From contig NZ_AORV01000049.1 in the NCBI RefSeq assembly GCF_000350485.1, positions 1-64,000 of the forward strand: 64,000 nt of DNA, in the 5' to 3' direction. How positions within the stretch are numbered: the stretch's first letter is position 1; each line of letters begins with the position of its first letter. Of the stretch, positions 25,429 to 35,361 are shown in pieces. Below the pieces are notes generated by a model. The model was not told the origin of the DNA and did not search any database. It was given only the letters and a program-made list of their open reading frames with translations. The stretch comes from Ruminiclostridium cellobioparum subsp. termitidis CT1112 (GTDB lineage: Bacteria; Bacillota; Clostridia; Acetivibrionales; DSM-1351). A program made the position numbers and the translations under genes.

Positions 25429-27132
25429 ATGAGAAAAAAATTAGCATTGATACTGGGCTGTGTTTTAAGTGTGTCAACCCTTCTGTCGGCATGCGGAAGC
25501 AATGCCCAGTCTGCCGGATCTGCATCGGCATCAAACGTTTCAGCGGCTTCGGGCGCCGATACCGGCCTGTCGGAGCCAGGACAATTTCCCCTTGTGAAAG
25601 AGAAGACGACAATAAAAGCCCTGATTGGCTGGGGAACACAGACCGACATAAACAAGAACTGGAACACCCTGGATTATGAGGAGAAGACAAATGTCCATGT
25701 TGAATGGCAGGTAGCCTCTGCCGGTGATTTCAGAGAAAAACGCGCACTTGTCATAGCAAGCGGAGATCTGCCCGACGTATTCCTGAACGGATACAACGAT
25801 TTTACAGCCGCGGATGAAATGCAGTACGGCAGCCAGGGCAGTATCATACCTCTGAACAATATAATTGATAAAAACAGCATATACCTGAAAAAGATTTTTG
25901 ATGAGAATCCATTATACAGGAAAATAGCTACTTCTCCGGATGGCAATATATATTCGATGCCCACATTTTCAGTTTGCTATCACTGCGACTACTCTCAAAA
26001 GATGTGGGTAAATGTGGCCTGGCTCAATAAGCTGAATATGCAAATGCCCACTACCACAGATGAATTTGAACAAATGCTGGCAGCATTTAAGGAAAAGGAC
26101 CCCAACGGTAATGGAAAGGCGGATGAAATGCCTTTGATGACCACCACCGACGGATGGCATTATCAATTGGAAGGTTTCCTGATGAATGCATTTGTACATT
26201 GTGATGCAGATACGCACCTTGCATTAAACAACGGAAATATCGAAATGACGGCAATAAAGCCTGAATTTAAAGAAGGTTTGAAATATTTGAATAATCTGTA
26301 CAAGAAAAAATTGATTCCTCCCCAGGCGTTTACAACAAATGCAACTTCAATGCAGAAGCTCAATGAAAGCGGAGATGCGGAGGTTGTGGGAGCAATTCCC
26401 GGCGGCGCCAACTACATATTTGCAGGCGGCCCTGCCGTATCGGACAGGTGGAGGGATTATGACATACTGCCTCCTATCGCCGGTCCCAACGGTTTCAAAT
26501 CGGCTCCCAACTATTCTGCAACCAGGGATATAATAACAGGAGATGTTGCCATATCCAGCGCTGCCAAAGACCCTGCTCTTATTATGAGATGGATTGACTG
26601 GCTGTACAGTGAGGAAGGAACTCTGTGGCATGATACCAATGGCGGCAGAGAGGGCACTGAATACAGAAAGGCTGACGCCGGTGAAGTGGGTCTCGACGGG
26701 AATCCTGCAAAATGGACTTCACTCAAAGTCAGAAAACCTGAAGACAATGTGGTATGGGAACAGTTCTTCCCCAGCAATATGACGAAAGAATTCAGAGCAG
26801 GCTGGAAGTCACCCAGGGAATGGAATGTTCCGAACGATTCACAGGCTCCCGAGGTACAATTGTTCCAGGGGACTAAAGCATATGAAGCCGTTGCTCCCAG
26901 GAACGAAGACTCCCTGCCCAACCTCTTTGTAACAAGTGACAAGATCTCGGATTACACACGTATAAAAACAGGTATTGATGATTACATCAAGGAATCGGTA
27001 GTTAAGTTTATTACCGGAAATATGGATGTCGAAAAGGACTGGGACAGCTATGTTGAAAAGATGAAGAAGATCGGTCTGGACGACTATCTGAAGATGGCCC
27101 AGGATGCCTATGATGCTAAATTTAAGAATTAA
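25429..27132 (+). CDS. Sugar-binding lipoprotein (YtcQ/LipO type)
   Basis: Extracellular solute-binding protein of 567 residues. The signal peptide ends with the lipobox LSAC, so the protein is lipid-anchored. The size and the segment GKADEMPL (about residue 230) match the large YtcQ/LipO binding proteins of complex-glycan importers. AGGAGG lies seven bases before the ATG. A strong terminator closes the operon. The ligand cannot be told from sequence; GH95 3 kb downstream may or may not be linked. Confidence 0.92.
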   Translation: MRKKLALILGCVLSVSTLLSACGSNAQSAGSASASNVSAASGADTGLSEPGQFPLVKEKTTIKALIGWGTQTDINKNWNTLDYEEKTNVHVEWQVASAGDFREKRALVIASGDLPDVFLNGYNDFTAADEMQYGSQGSIIPLNNIIDKNSIYLKKIFDENPLYRKIATSPDGNIYSMPTFSVCYHCDYSQKMWVNVAWLNKLNMQMPTTTDEFEQMLAAFKEKDPNGNGKADEMPLMTTTDGWHYQLEGFLMNAFVHCDADTHLALNNGNIEMTAIKPEFKEGLKYLNNLYKKKLIPPQAFTTNATSMQKLNESGDAEVVGAIPGGANYIFAGGPAVSDRWRDYDILPPIAGPNGFKSAPNYSATRDIITGDVAISSAAKDPALIMRWIDWLYSEEGTLWHDTNGGREGTEYRKADAGEVGLDGNPAKWTSLKVRKPEDNVVWEQFFPSNMTKEFRAGWKSPREWNVPNDSQAPEVQLFQGTKAYEAVAPRNEDSLPNLFVTSDKISDYTRIKTGIDDYIKESVVKFITGNMDVEKDWDSYVEKMKKIGLDDYLKMAQDAYDAKFKN

Positions 27133-27177
27133 TTGACCAATGAAATATGAGCTGTCACATTTACACAGTGTACCGCC

Positions 27178-27213
27178 ATACCGCCCAATTGGACAAATCG
27201 GGCGGTATTTTTT
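27178..27213 (+). terminator. Terminator after the YtcQ-like gene
   Basis: The stem ATACCGCCC/GGGCGGTAT with a 13-base loop is followed by six T. Confidence 0.93.
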
Positions 27214-27274
27214 GTATCTGGATAAGCCCCTGCTTTCCGTGTTTTACGTTTCTCTGCTTTTAGCAGTTATAGTA

Positions 27275-27341
27275 TTGCATTTTTTATTTTGGTATGTTAT
27301 ACTTCAAATAAGGTACTATAGTACCTTATTTGAAGTATAAC
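27275..27341 (+). promoter_or_regulatory. Promoter overlapped by a 46-bp perfect palindrome (TetR-type operator)
   Basis: TTGCAT (27275-27280), a 17-base spacer and TATACT (27298-27303). A perfect palindrome spans 27296-27341 with no central spacer; each half begins GTTATACTTCAAATAAGG. It covers the -10 and the start point. The third gene of the operon encodes a TetR regulator, the likely binder. Confidence 0.75.
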
Positions 27342-27357
27342 AGTGGGGGTAATCATT

Positions 27358-28275
27358 TTGTCAATAATTCAAACGAAAAAACTAACAAAAAGATATGGCT
27401 CGAAAAATAGTGTTTGCAATATCAGCCTGACAGCAAATGAAGGTGAAATTTATGGCTTTCTAGGCTTGAACGGCGCGGGAAAAACAACCACAATGCGTAT
27501 GCTGCTGAAAATGGTTCGGCCTACATCGGGTGACATTTATTATTCAGGACAACCCATTTCAAAACTGCCTTCCGAATTTTGGAATCAGGTAGGTTATTTG
27601 ATTGAAACACCGCATGCCTATCCAAACTTCACAGTTGAAGAAAACCTTATATTATATGCAAAGCAAAGGCTCATTCCCCATTCGGAAATCAAAAAACGAA
27701 TAGACGGCATCTTGCAGCAGCTATTGTTGGATGCTTACAGACAGGTTAAGGCAAAAGACCTCTCTTTGGGAAACAGTCAAAAAATTGGATTGGCAAAGGC
27801 ACTGATTCATAGGCCTAAAATCCTTTTGCTGGACGAGCCGGCAAATGGATTGGATCCGGAAGGGCTTGTAGCCGTACGCCATTCTTTAATAGAATTGGCG
27901 AAAAATGGTGCCACCATCTTTATATCAAGCCATCTGCTGGACGAAATGGAAAAGCTGGTAAATCGAATTGCAATAGTAGCCAATGGACGTCTGTTAAGGG
28001 AAATAAGCCTTTCCGAATTTGAACGGGAAAGACAGTCAAAACTTTATATAAAAACGGTCGGCTCTATTAAAAACCTGGCTGGATACTTTACTGCAAAATA
28101 CCTGCAAAGCACATTGATAAGTGGGGAAGAGATACTTGTATCGGGCGTATCGATCCCCCAATATTCCACTTTATTAAAACAGCTTGAGCAGCAGAATTTT
28201 CATCCGATGATTTTTCGCCCTGTGCAGGAAAGTCTGGAAGCATTCTTTCTTAGAACAATTAAGGAGGTGCATTAA
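27358..28275 (+). CDS. ABC transporter ATP-binding protein
   Basis: ATPase of 305 residues with Walker A GLNGAGKTT, signature LSLGNSQKIGLAKAL, Walker B ILLLDEP and the H-loop SSHLLDEM. It belongs to the CcmA/BcrA-like exporter class, with a C-terminal accessory region. GGGGGT precedes TTG 27358, which I prefer to the GTG at 27343. Its stop overlaps the start of the permease gene by one base. Together they may export a toxic compound or antimicrobial peptide. Confidence 0.92.
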   Translation: MSIIQTKKLTKRYGSKNSVCNISLTANEGEIYGFLGLNGAGKTTTMRMLLKMVRPTSGDIYYSGQPISKLPSEFWNQVGYLIETPHAYPNFTVEENLILYAKQRLIPHSEIKKRIDGILQQLLLDAYRQVKAKDLSLGNSQKIGLAKALIHRPKILLLDEPANGLDPEGLVAVRHSLIELAKNGATIFISSHLLDEMEKLVNRIAIVANGRLLREISLSEFERERQSKLYIKTVGSIKNLAGYFTAKYLQSTLISGEEILVSGVSIPQYSTLLKQLEQQNFHPMIFRPVQESLEAFFLRTIKEVH

Positions 28276-28976
28276 TGATGAAACAGATATGGTCAATGAT
28301 TAAAATTGAAGTTTACAAAATAATACGAGGCCATATACCGATCTATATTCTGGCTTTTTATAGCTTTTTAATATTTATTCACATGCAAAGCAGCACATGG
28401 GAAGCTTTTTTGAATAATACTTTCTTTATGTACTCCACCGTCATTGGGCTAATGGGATTCGGTATTTTAAGCAGTTGGGCCTTTGGCCGGGAGTATCAGG
28501 ATGGAACCTATAAAGATATCCTGTCCTTGCCGATTCCCCGTACAAGCTTGGTCTGTGCAAAGTTTTTGGCATTGGAACTGTGTTTTATCGGTACGACTGT
28601 GATTGCTATCGGGGTAACTTTTGGTCTGGGTTCCTGTTTCGGTTTAACAGGCTTTGATTTATTTTTGGCCGGAAGCGTTGTAAAACGGTTGTTTATTGCA
28701 ACGTTATATAATATCAGCCTTAGTTTCCTGTACCCGTTCATTGCTGGTATTGTGCGGGGAGTTTTAGCTCCGGTCAGTGTTTCTTTCGGTGCTTTAATCA
28801 TGGCGGTTGTTTTTGGTTCACAACCTGTTGGACGCTATATCCCATGGTCGGTTCCGGGAATATATCTGAGCGATCCTCAGATAGTTAATTCAGCCGGCAG
28901 ATTGTCGATTTTCATTATAGTAATCATTGGTGTCTATGGTACGATATTATGGTGGAATTATGCCGACCAAAAATAG
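28275..28976 (+). CDS. ABC-2 type transporter permease
   Basis: Membrane protein of 233 residues with about six helices and the pattern of BcrB/ABC-2 permeases: an N-terminal cytoplasmic helix (WSMIKIEVYKIIRGHIPIY) and FGREYQDGTYKDILSLPIPR after the second helix. AAGGAGGTG lies upstream. It is coupled to the ATPase gene. The substrate is unknown. Confidence 0.85.
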   Translation: MMKQIWSMIKIEVYKIIRGHIPIYILAFYSFLIFIHMQSSTWEAFLNNTFFMYSTVIGLMGFGILSSWAFGREYQDGTYKDILSLPIPRTSLVCAKFLALELCFIGTTVIAIGVTFGLGSCFGLTGFDLFLAGSVVKRLFIATLYNISLSFLYPFIAGIVRGVLAPVSVSFGALIMAVVFGSQPVGRYIPWSVPGIYLSDPQIVNSAGRLSIFIIVIIGVYGTILWWNYADQK

Positions 28977-28988
28977 GAGGAATGTAAA

Positions 28989-29582
28989 GTGAATGATAAT
29001 GTTACCCGCCGCCGTGGCGTTACACTGGAAAATGCGATTTTAGACCAGGCCTGGTTATTGCTCCAACAAAAGGGATATGTCAAATTGACCATGGACGATG
29101 TGGCTCTTGCTGCAAAAACAAATAAAAATACAATTTATCGACGCTGGCCTCAAAAGAGTCATCTGATTTTTGCCGCTATAAGCCGGCAAGCGCCATCCAT
29201 AAATTTTGAAATTGGAGATCAGGGCTCGCTGAAAGAAGATTTAACAGCTTTATTTAACAGCTTAAATCCTATTTTTAAGATTATCAAACCCGATGATCTG
29301 CGGGAATTGATTTCAGATATGTTTTCCCATACGACATCTTACGATTTATTTAACGGTATTAATCACGAAAATAGTATTCGTAATTCAATTGATACCATAA
29401 TAACGAGGGCTAATCATCGCAACGAGATTTCACTTTCGATAAATACTATTTCTGAAAGAGCTCTGAACTTACCGTCCCTGCTTATTATCAACGAGATTGT
29501 TTTGCATGGAAAGCTCACAGAGACAAGTATTGAGGACATCATCAACAGTATTTTGCTTCCAATATATAGGGCTTGTTTGTAG
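28989..29582 (+). CDS. TetR/AcrR family regulator
   Basis: Protein of 197 residues with an N-terminal HTH (LTMDDVALAAKTNKNTIYRRWPQK) and a helical ligand domain. GTG start at 28989 after AGGAGG. It lies 12 bases after the permease gene and is the natural candidate to bind the 46-bp palindrome at the operon promoter. The following crotonase gene starts 34 bases later, so its substrate or product could be the inducer; that is inference. Confidence 0.92.
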   Translation: MNDNVTRRRGVTLENAILDQAWLLLQQKGYVKLTMDDVALAAKTNKNTIYRRWPQKSHLIFAAISRQAPSINFEIGDQGSLKEDLTALFNSLNPIFKIIKPDDLRELISDMFSHTTSYDLFNGINHENSIRNSIDTIITRANHRNEISLSINTISERALNLPSLLIINEIVLHGKLTETSIEDIINSILLPIYRACL

Positions 29583-29616
29583 TTGAAGAAAGTAAATTAA
29601 TAGGAGGAAAAATAAT

Positions 29617-30471
29617 ATGGCAGAGAAATTGTCGAGTTGGTTTGACCGGGTTGAGTCTTCGCAATTTGAAGCATACTCGGAAAAGTACAAGGAAATTATG
29701 CTCATGACCCGCCGTAACGGAATTCTTGAGGTAAGACTGCATACCGGCGATGGACCCTTGAAATTCAGTTGGAAAGTACATAGCATGTGGTCACAGGCCT
29801 GGATTGACATCGGGCGCGACCCTGAGAATGAGGTAATGATTCTTACAGGAACGGGTGACAGATGGCTGGACGCTGACCCGGAAGTTTGGAAAAGGCCGTT
29901 CAGGGAATGGACGCCGGATGATAAGCTCAAGATGTATCACGAATCATTGCGGCTGCTGGAAAATATGATTTTTAATATTGATATTCCGACTATCGCCGCT
30001 ATCAACGGACCCGGCACACACTGTGAGATTGGAACCCTGTGCGACATTACTATTTGCACCAAAGACGCGGATTTCTTCGATCCCCATTTCATGGGCGGAA
30101 CGCCTCCCGGAGATGGCATGCTCCTGACATTACAAAATACGATTGGCATCAAGCGCGCATCATACTATGCATATACCGGCCGGAAAATCGACGGGAGAAC
30201 CGCATTGGAACTTGGTATAGTAAATGAAATATTACCTCGTGAAAAGCTGCTTTCCCGTGCATGGGAACTGGCTGAAATGATGATGGAACGGCCCCGTGCT
30301 GCAAGAGAATTGACCCATTCCATTATATCGCGCCCCTGGAAGCAGGCGCTTGTCAATGACCAGGGATTCCATCTTGCACATCAGATGTACCACATGTCGA
30401 ACGATGAGGATACAGGCTTCCTTGAAAGGTTGATGAAAAACAGAGAGCGTTTTCAGGCCAAGCATGAATAG
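29617..30471 (+). CDS. Crotonase-superfamily hydrolase resembling 6-oxocamphor hydrolase
   Basis: A 284-residue crotonase-fold enzyme. The opening FEAYSEKYKEI and the loop DPHFMGGTPPGDG strongly recall 6-oxocamphor hydrolase, a retro-Claisenase that cleaves beta-diketone C-C bonds. The His/Asp pair of that enzyme, nine residues apart, is conserved as H157 and D166. The classic enoyl-CoA hydratase glutamates are not in place. RBS AGGAGG is clear. It sits in the TetR-ABC operon, so detoxification of a cyclic ketone or similar compound is possible. Annotation as an ordinary enoyl-CoA hydratase would be misleading. Confidence 0.82.
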   Translation: MAEKLSSWFDRVESSQFEAYSEKYKEIMLMTRRNGILEVRLHTGDGPLKFSWKVHSMWSQAWIDIGRDPENEVMILTGTGDRWLDADPEVWKRPFREWTPDDKLKMYHESLRLLENMIFNIDIPTIAAINGPGTHCEIGTLCDITICTKDADFFDPHFMGGTPPGDGMLLTLQNTIGIKRASYYAYTGRKIDGRTALELGIVNEILPREKLLSRAWELAEMMMERPRAARELTHSIISRPWKQALVNDQGFHLAHQMYHMSNDEDTGFLERLMKNRERFQAKHE

Positions 30472-30611
30472 TAATCTAAAAATATTTGAAGTTGCAAATA
30501 TCCGTTCTAAAATATTAGTTTTAGACAAAATGATATTAGAAATTTACATTTTAATTTCCCGGTAAATCAGGTAAATTTTATATATTATTAATTGGAAAAA
30601 GTGAGGAAGTT

Positions 30612-32954
30612 ATGAACCTTAATTCTATCAGGGGAAATAATAAAAAATTAACACTATGGTATAAGCAGCCTGCTGTCCAATGGCAGCAGGCACTGCCGCT
30701 GGGGAACGGGCACATGGGTGCTATGATTTATGGCGGAATAAATACCGAACGGATTGAGCTTACAGAAAACACCTGTTATTCGGGAGAAGCCTCCGGGCGG
30801 AATAATCAGGAAGGTGCCGCACAAGCCGTGCCCGAAATAAGGAAGGCCTTGTTTAAGCACGACTATAAAACAGCAGGTGAGCTGTGTGAAAAAATTATAG
30901 GCAGGAGATTAAACTATGGAACCAATCTGCCTTTTGGAAACCTGCTGATTGATTTTGAAAATTGTTCTGATGAAATATCCGGCTACAGCAGGGAATTGCA
31001 GCTGGATAATGCATTGTCGGCTGTAAGTTACAAAGCAGGTGAAGTTCAATATTCAAGGGAGTTATTTGTTTCCCATCCCCATAAGCTTGCCGTAATGCGT
31101 CTCTCCTCCTCTGCCTCAGGAAAACTGTCCTTTACGGCGTCAATCGACGGTGCCAAAAATCCGTTTTCCGTTCATGCTGAAGGCCGTGACCTGGTTTTAG
31201 AGGGTAATGCATTTGAAAACATCCATTCCGACGGAAAAACAGGGGTTGCCATTCATGGAAGATTGCGCGTTATAGCAGGGAAGGGGACTTCGGCTGTGGT
31301 CGGAAACTCCATATGTGTGTCGGGGGCCGACAGTGCCTTGATTCTTTTGGCCATAGGGACCGACTTTGCTGAAAAGGATATACGGAATGCATGTAAAGAT
31401 AGGATTGATGCGGCTTCGGGAATAGCTTATGAAACATTAAAGGATGAACATATAAAGGATCACCGGAGTCTGTTCGGGAGAGTCGAACTGGAATTTGAAG
31501 ATGAATGCGGGGCCGGGGAGGATATGCCCACCGACCAAAGGCTGGACAGGGTGAAAAAGGGAGGGGAAGATCCTTCGCTGACGGCGCTGATGTTCCAGTA
31601 CGGACGTTATCTGCTGATGTCCAGCTCCCGGGAGGATTCGGCGCTCCCGGCCCATCTGCAGGGCATCTGGAACGACAATGTGGCATGCAGCATGGGCTGG
31701 ACCTGTGATATGCACCTGGATGTCAATACAGAGATGAATTACTGGCCGTCCGAAGTAACAAACCTGTCGGAATGCAATGTGCCGCTGTTCAAGTGGATCG
31801 AGGAGAGACTTGTTCCCTCCGGGCAGCGGACTGCCCAGGTCACATACGGGTTGGAGGGCTGGGCCGCGCATGTGGTATCCAATGCATGGGGATATACGGC
31901 TCCGGGCTGGGCAGCCTCGTGGGGCATAAATGTCACAGGTGGGTTATGGGTGGCAACCCATCTGTGGGAGCATTATTTATATACCGGTGACAGGGAATTT
32001 CTGTGCAATAAGCTGTATCCCGTCTATCGTGAGGCGGTGAAGTTCTTCCTGAAATACCTGGAAAAGGACCCCGGGAGCGGTTACTATTTATCGGGGCCTT
32101 CCATGTCTCCTGAAAACTCCTTTGTGCATGACTGGAACAATCCGGTGGAATGCTCCAATTCAATGGGAACAGTATGTGACACCGTAATGATACGTGAACT
32201 TTTCACTTCCTTCATTTCAACCTGCCAGCTTCTGGGAATAAATGATGAACTGCTTGGAGAGGCAAAAGAGAAGCTTGGCAAATTGCCTCCTTTCAAAATC
32301 GGTGCAAGGGGACAGCTGCAGGAGTGGTTCTATGATTATGATGAGCCTGATGCCCACCATAGACATACCTCCCATCTGCTTTCGGTCTATCCGTACTGGC
32401 AGATCAGCCCCGAAACGACACCTGAGCTGGCGCAGGCCGCAAAGGTAAGCATCCGGAGACGTACCACTCCGGCGTGGAGATGGGAGGACACCGGATGGGC
32501 GAGAGCTCTGCTGATACTGTACTCGGCAAGGCTTCTTGAGGCTGAGAACACCTATCGGCACATACTTGCCTTCCAGAGAGGGCTTACCAATGACAACCTG
32601 CTTTCCTTCTGCCCTCCGGGAGCCGGGGCCGAAACAGATGTATACGAGATGGACGGGACTACCGGGCTCTGCAGCGGAATAGCCGAAGCACTCCTCCAGA
32701 GCCATAACAACCTTATCAATATACTTCCAGCATTGCCTGAAAAGTGGGGCACGGGGTATGTAAAAGGGCTCAGGGCCAGAGGCGGTTATACGGTGGGCAT
32801 CGTCTGGAGGGACAACGAACTTGAAAGTATTGAATTGGAAGCCCGGAAGGATACCGTCTGCACAATAAAATATAAAGGCAGAAAAGTCGATATCCCTGTG
32901 GTTAAAGGAGAAAGATATCTGTTGGACCGAAAATTAAAGGTTATAACAATATAA
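30612..32954 (+). CDS. Glycoside hydrolase family 95 (alpha-L-fucosidase or alpha-L-galactosidase)
   Basis: A 780-residue enzyme with the GH95 N-terminal signature WYKQPAVQWQQALPLGNGHMGAMIYGG, the central DVNTEMNYWPSEVTNLSEC and the C-terminal HRHTSHLLSVYP. There is no signal peptide, so it acts in the cytoplasm on imported oligosaccharides, probably fucosylated or L-galactosylated xyloglucan or pectin side chains. GAGGAAG precedes the ATG. The SGNH hydrolase gene follows by 99 bases. Confidence 0.92.
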   Translation: MNLNSIRGNNKKLTLWYKQPAVQWQQALPLGNGHMGAMIYGGINTERIELTENTCYSGEASGRNNQEGAAQAVPEIRKALFKHDYKTAGELCEKIIGRRLNYGTNLPFGNLLIDFENCSDEISGYSRELQLDNALSAVSYKAGEVQYSRELFVSHPHKLAVMRLSSSASGKLSFTASIDGAKNPFSVHAEGRDLVLEGNAFENIHSDGKTGVAIHGRLRVIAGKGTSAVVGNSICVSGADSALILLAIGTDFAEKDIRNACKDRIDAASGIAYETLKDEHIKDHRSLFGRVELEFEDECGAGEDMPTDQRLDRVKKGGEDPSLTALMFQYGRYLLMSSSREDSALPAHLQGIWNDNVACSMGWTCDMHLDVNTEMNYWPSEVTNLSECNVPLFKWIEERLVPSGQRTAQVTYGLEGWAAHVVSNAWGYTAPGWAASWGINVTGGLWVATHLWEHYLYTGDREFLCNKLYPVYREAVKFFLKYLEKDPGSGYYLSGPSMSPENSFVHDWNNPVECSNSMGTVCDTVMIRELFTSFISTCQLLGINDELLGEAKEKLGKLPPFKIGARGQLQEWFYDYDEPDAHHRHTSHLLSVYPYWQISPETTPELAQAAKVSIRRRTTPAWRWEDTGWARALLILYSARLLEAENTYRHILAFQRGLTNDNLLSFCPPGAGAETDVYEMDGTTGLCSGIAEALLQSHNNLINILPALPEKWGTGYVKGLRARGGYTVGIVWRDNELESIELEARKDTVCTIKYKGRKVDIPVVKGERYLLDRKLKVITI

Positions 32955-33053
32955 CCTGCATGTCATACTTTACTCGGCGGGAAGTCAGATACTTCCTGCT
33001 GTGGATATGCTGTACAAATATACTGGAAATGAGTACGAGAGGAGGAGAACATC

Positions 33054-33662
33054 ATGCCGGTACTTGAAACATACGAGTGGTGTGATTTCTGGTGGGAAAA
33101 GACCGACAGAAGGGATAAGCCGAGGGTTTTACTGATAGGTGACTCAATCACCAGGGCATACAGGCCGAAAGTGAACCAGCTGCTTAAGGAGGCTGCATAT
33201 GTGGATATGCTTGCCACCTCCAGGGCTGTTGACAATCTCTCATTGAAGCATGAAATAGGATATATCCTGTCCCAGGAGGACTTCAGGTATAAAGTTATAC
33301 ATTTTAATAACGGGATACATGGGCTGCACCTGTCCGACCGGGAATATCAAAGGGGCCTGGAGGAGATTGTGGGATATATGATTGAAAATTGCCGGAAAGC
33401 AAGGCTTATCTTAGCCCTATCCACACCTGTGACTGTTGAAGGCAGAAAAGAGGTTATCAATACCGAATTGACGGATAAGCTGATTAACAGAAATAATGCC
33501 ATGAAATTGACAGGAAATAAATATAACCTTCCTATAGATGACTTATATACACCAATGCTTGGAAGGAGCGTTTACAGAGCCGAGGATGGCCTCCACTACA
33601 ATGCTGAGGGGGAAAATGCCCAGGCAGATATAGTGTCCCTGAAGATAATGGAATTTCTTTAA
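33054..33662 (+). CDS. SGNH/GDSL-family hydrolase
   Basis: A 202-residue cytoplasmic esterase-like protein. The nucleophile is S31 in LLIGDSIT, and the Asp/His pair is D178 and H181 in EDGLHYNAEG. Deacetylation of imported sugars is a plausible task given GH95 immediately upstream. GAGGAGG lies upstream of the ATG. It is convergent with the response regulator gene, 33 bases away. Confidence 0.88.
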   Translation: MPVLETYEWCDFWWEKTDRRDKPRVLLIGDSITRAYRPKVNQLLKEAAYVDMLATSRAVDNLSLKHEIGYILSQEDFRYKVIHFNNGIHGLHLSDREYQRGLEEIVGYMIENCRKARLILALSTPVTVEGRKEVINTELTDKLINRNNAMKLTGNKYNLPIDDLYTPMLGRSVYRAEDGLHYNAEGENAQADIVSLKIMEFL

Positions 33663-33695
33663 TGATGAAAGTCCCATACAAATGAAATTGTACCT

Positions 33696-35306
33696 TTATA
33701 TTTTAGTTTCTTTATATTCCTTCGGAGTACAGCCTGTGATTTTTTTAAATATATAGGAGAAATATTTGTAATCGCCATAACCTACCTTATCAGCCACTTC
33801 ATAGGTTTTAGAGCCGGCCTCCAGCAGCAGCGCCTTGGCTTTTTCAACTCTGAGCTGATTCAGCCAGTCGATAAAGTTTATATTCATTTCCTCCTTGAAA
33901 ATACGGCTCAAATAATTGGGAGTTACATATACGATGCTGGCCATTTCACTGAGACTGATATCTTTTTGGTAATTTTCTTCAACATATTGGAGAACGAATT
34001 TTATTATACTTTTGTATTTCATGGTTTTGTTTTGCTGAATTAATCCAAGCATTTTATTAAAAAAGTCCAGCAGCCACATATGCAAATTATCCAGAGTATC
34101 AAGTTTGTCTATTTCCTTGAAGGGGTTGAAGTTGTTTCCAAGGCTGTTTTCAATGTTGATACCCGTTTCTTCCACACAGTTTACGGTTGTGACAATCAAT
34201 CTGCTGCAGATGTTTTTTATACTTTCGGGGGCAGTGCCGCTATGGGCAAATCTGCTGAAGATATTGGACAGGGTCTGCCCTATGCCCTCGGTATTTAAGG
34301 CCTTTAAATAATTTATAATATCCTTTTCCTCATTATAAGGATAGGGCACCTGGGAGGCAGCCTTCCTTTCAAATTTCCCCGGATTATATAAGTTAATACT
34401 GCTTTTGCCTGAAAATATTTTATTTTTCAGGGCTGTAACTGCTTCGGAGTATGACTTTGAAATATCCTTAATGTTTTTATACACATTTCCGATACCGATT
34501 GAAATGGATAGTTTCAGGTACTTGTCCATACTGCGCTGTATGCCGGTACATACATTTTTTACCATGGATTCGCTTATATTTTCCGAACTTATTATTCCTA
34601 TCAAATGCTCAAATTCACTGTAGCATACCAGACCTGCCGCCGAAGCCAGCAAAAGCTCTTCGGCAATATTCATTACGGAAAATTTCATAAGTTCCTTATC
34701 AGCGTCGGATAAATTATCCGTCAGTATCAGAAAATCATCAATATCCACAACAAATACGAGATATTGAGGGCCCGAGAGATCATAATTAAGAATTCCGGCC
34801 TGTTCAAGAACATTATTATCCGATGGGTACTCACTCTTCAGAAGCTTTGTTATGAAATTGGACTTTATATGAGGCAGGTTTTCATTAAGGATTATATTGT
34901 TATGAACACTTCGCTCCTTTTTTAACTGCTCATTTATAATTTCACCGCGGATTTTTGTGATAAGAGAGATCAGTTCCTCGGCTCCGACAGGTTTAAGCAG
35001 GTATTCGGTAACTCCTAAACTCAGTGCTTCCCTGGCATAGGAAAAATCCTCGTATCCGCTTAATATAATAACTCTCGTGTCAGGCAGCATTTTCTTAATA
35101 TTACCGGATAAAACCAGACCGTCCATGACAGGCATGCGGATATCGGTAATTACAATCTCAGGTTTTAAATCCAATACTTTATCCAGGGCATCTTTTCCAT
35201 TGGAGGCCTCGGCAACAATTTCCACATCGTGTTGTTTCCAGTCTATAGATGTTCTTATCCCTTTTCGAATTACGGTTTCGTCGTCAGCAAGAATAAGTTT
35301 CAGCAT
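33696..35306 (-). CDS. YesN-type response regulator with AraC output domain
   Basis: The receiver domain begins MLKLILADDETVIRKG, with the phospho-acceptor Asp in PEIVITDIRMPVMDG (about residue 54) and the conserved Lys in LLKPV. A middle region of about 250 residues leads to a C-terminal AraC HTH (ISLSEMASIVYVTPNYLSRIFKEEM). It has 536 residues. It is encoded 55 bases downstream of its kinase gene and faces away from the importer at 37-41 kb, which it most likely controls. Confidence 0.93.
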   Translation of the reverse strand: MLKLILADDETVIRKGIRTSIDWKQHDVEIVAEASNGKDALDKVLDLKPEIVITDIRMPVMDGLVLSGNIKKMLPDTRVIILSGYEDFSYAREALSLGVTEYLLKPVGAEELISLITKIRGEIINEQLKKERSVHNNIILNENLPHIKSNFITKLLKSEYPSDNNVLEQAGILNYDLSGPQYLVFVVDIDDFLILTDNLSDADKELMKFSVMNIAEELLLASAAGLVCYSEFEHLIGIISSENISESMVKNVCTGIQRSMDKYLKLSISIGIGNVYKNIKDISKSYSEAVTALKNKIFSGKSSINLYNPGKFERKAASQVPYPYNEEKDIINYLKALNTEGIGQTLSNIFSRFAHSGTAPESIKNICSRLIVTTVNCVEETGINIENSLGNNFNPFKEIDKLDTLDNLHMWLLDFFNKMLGLIQQNKTMKYKSIIKFVLQYVEENYQKDISLSEMASIVYVTPNYLSRIFKEEMNINFIDWLNQLRVEKAKALLLEAGSKTYEVADKVGYGDYKYFSYIFKKITGCTPKEYKETKI

Positions 35307-35361
35307 ATTTATTACCTCCGGTTAAATTGTGAAAGTGTATTATGAATGCATATGGTCAAAA

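Noticed and set aside
27296-27341. The 46-bp palindrome as a terminator of the YtcQ-like gene
   Set aside because: No T run follows, a strong terminator lies just upstream, and the palindrome overlaps promoter elements.
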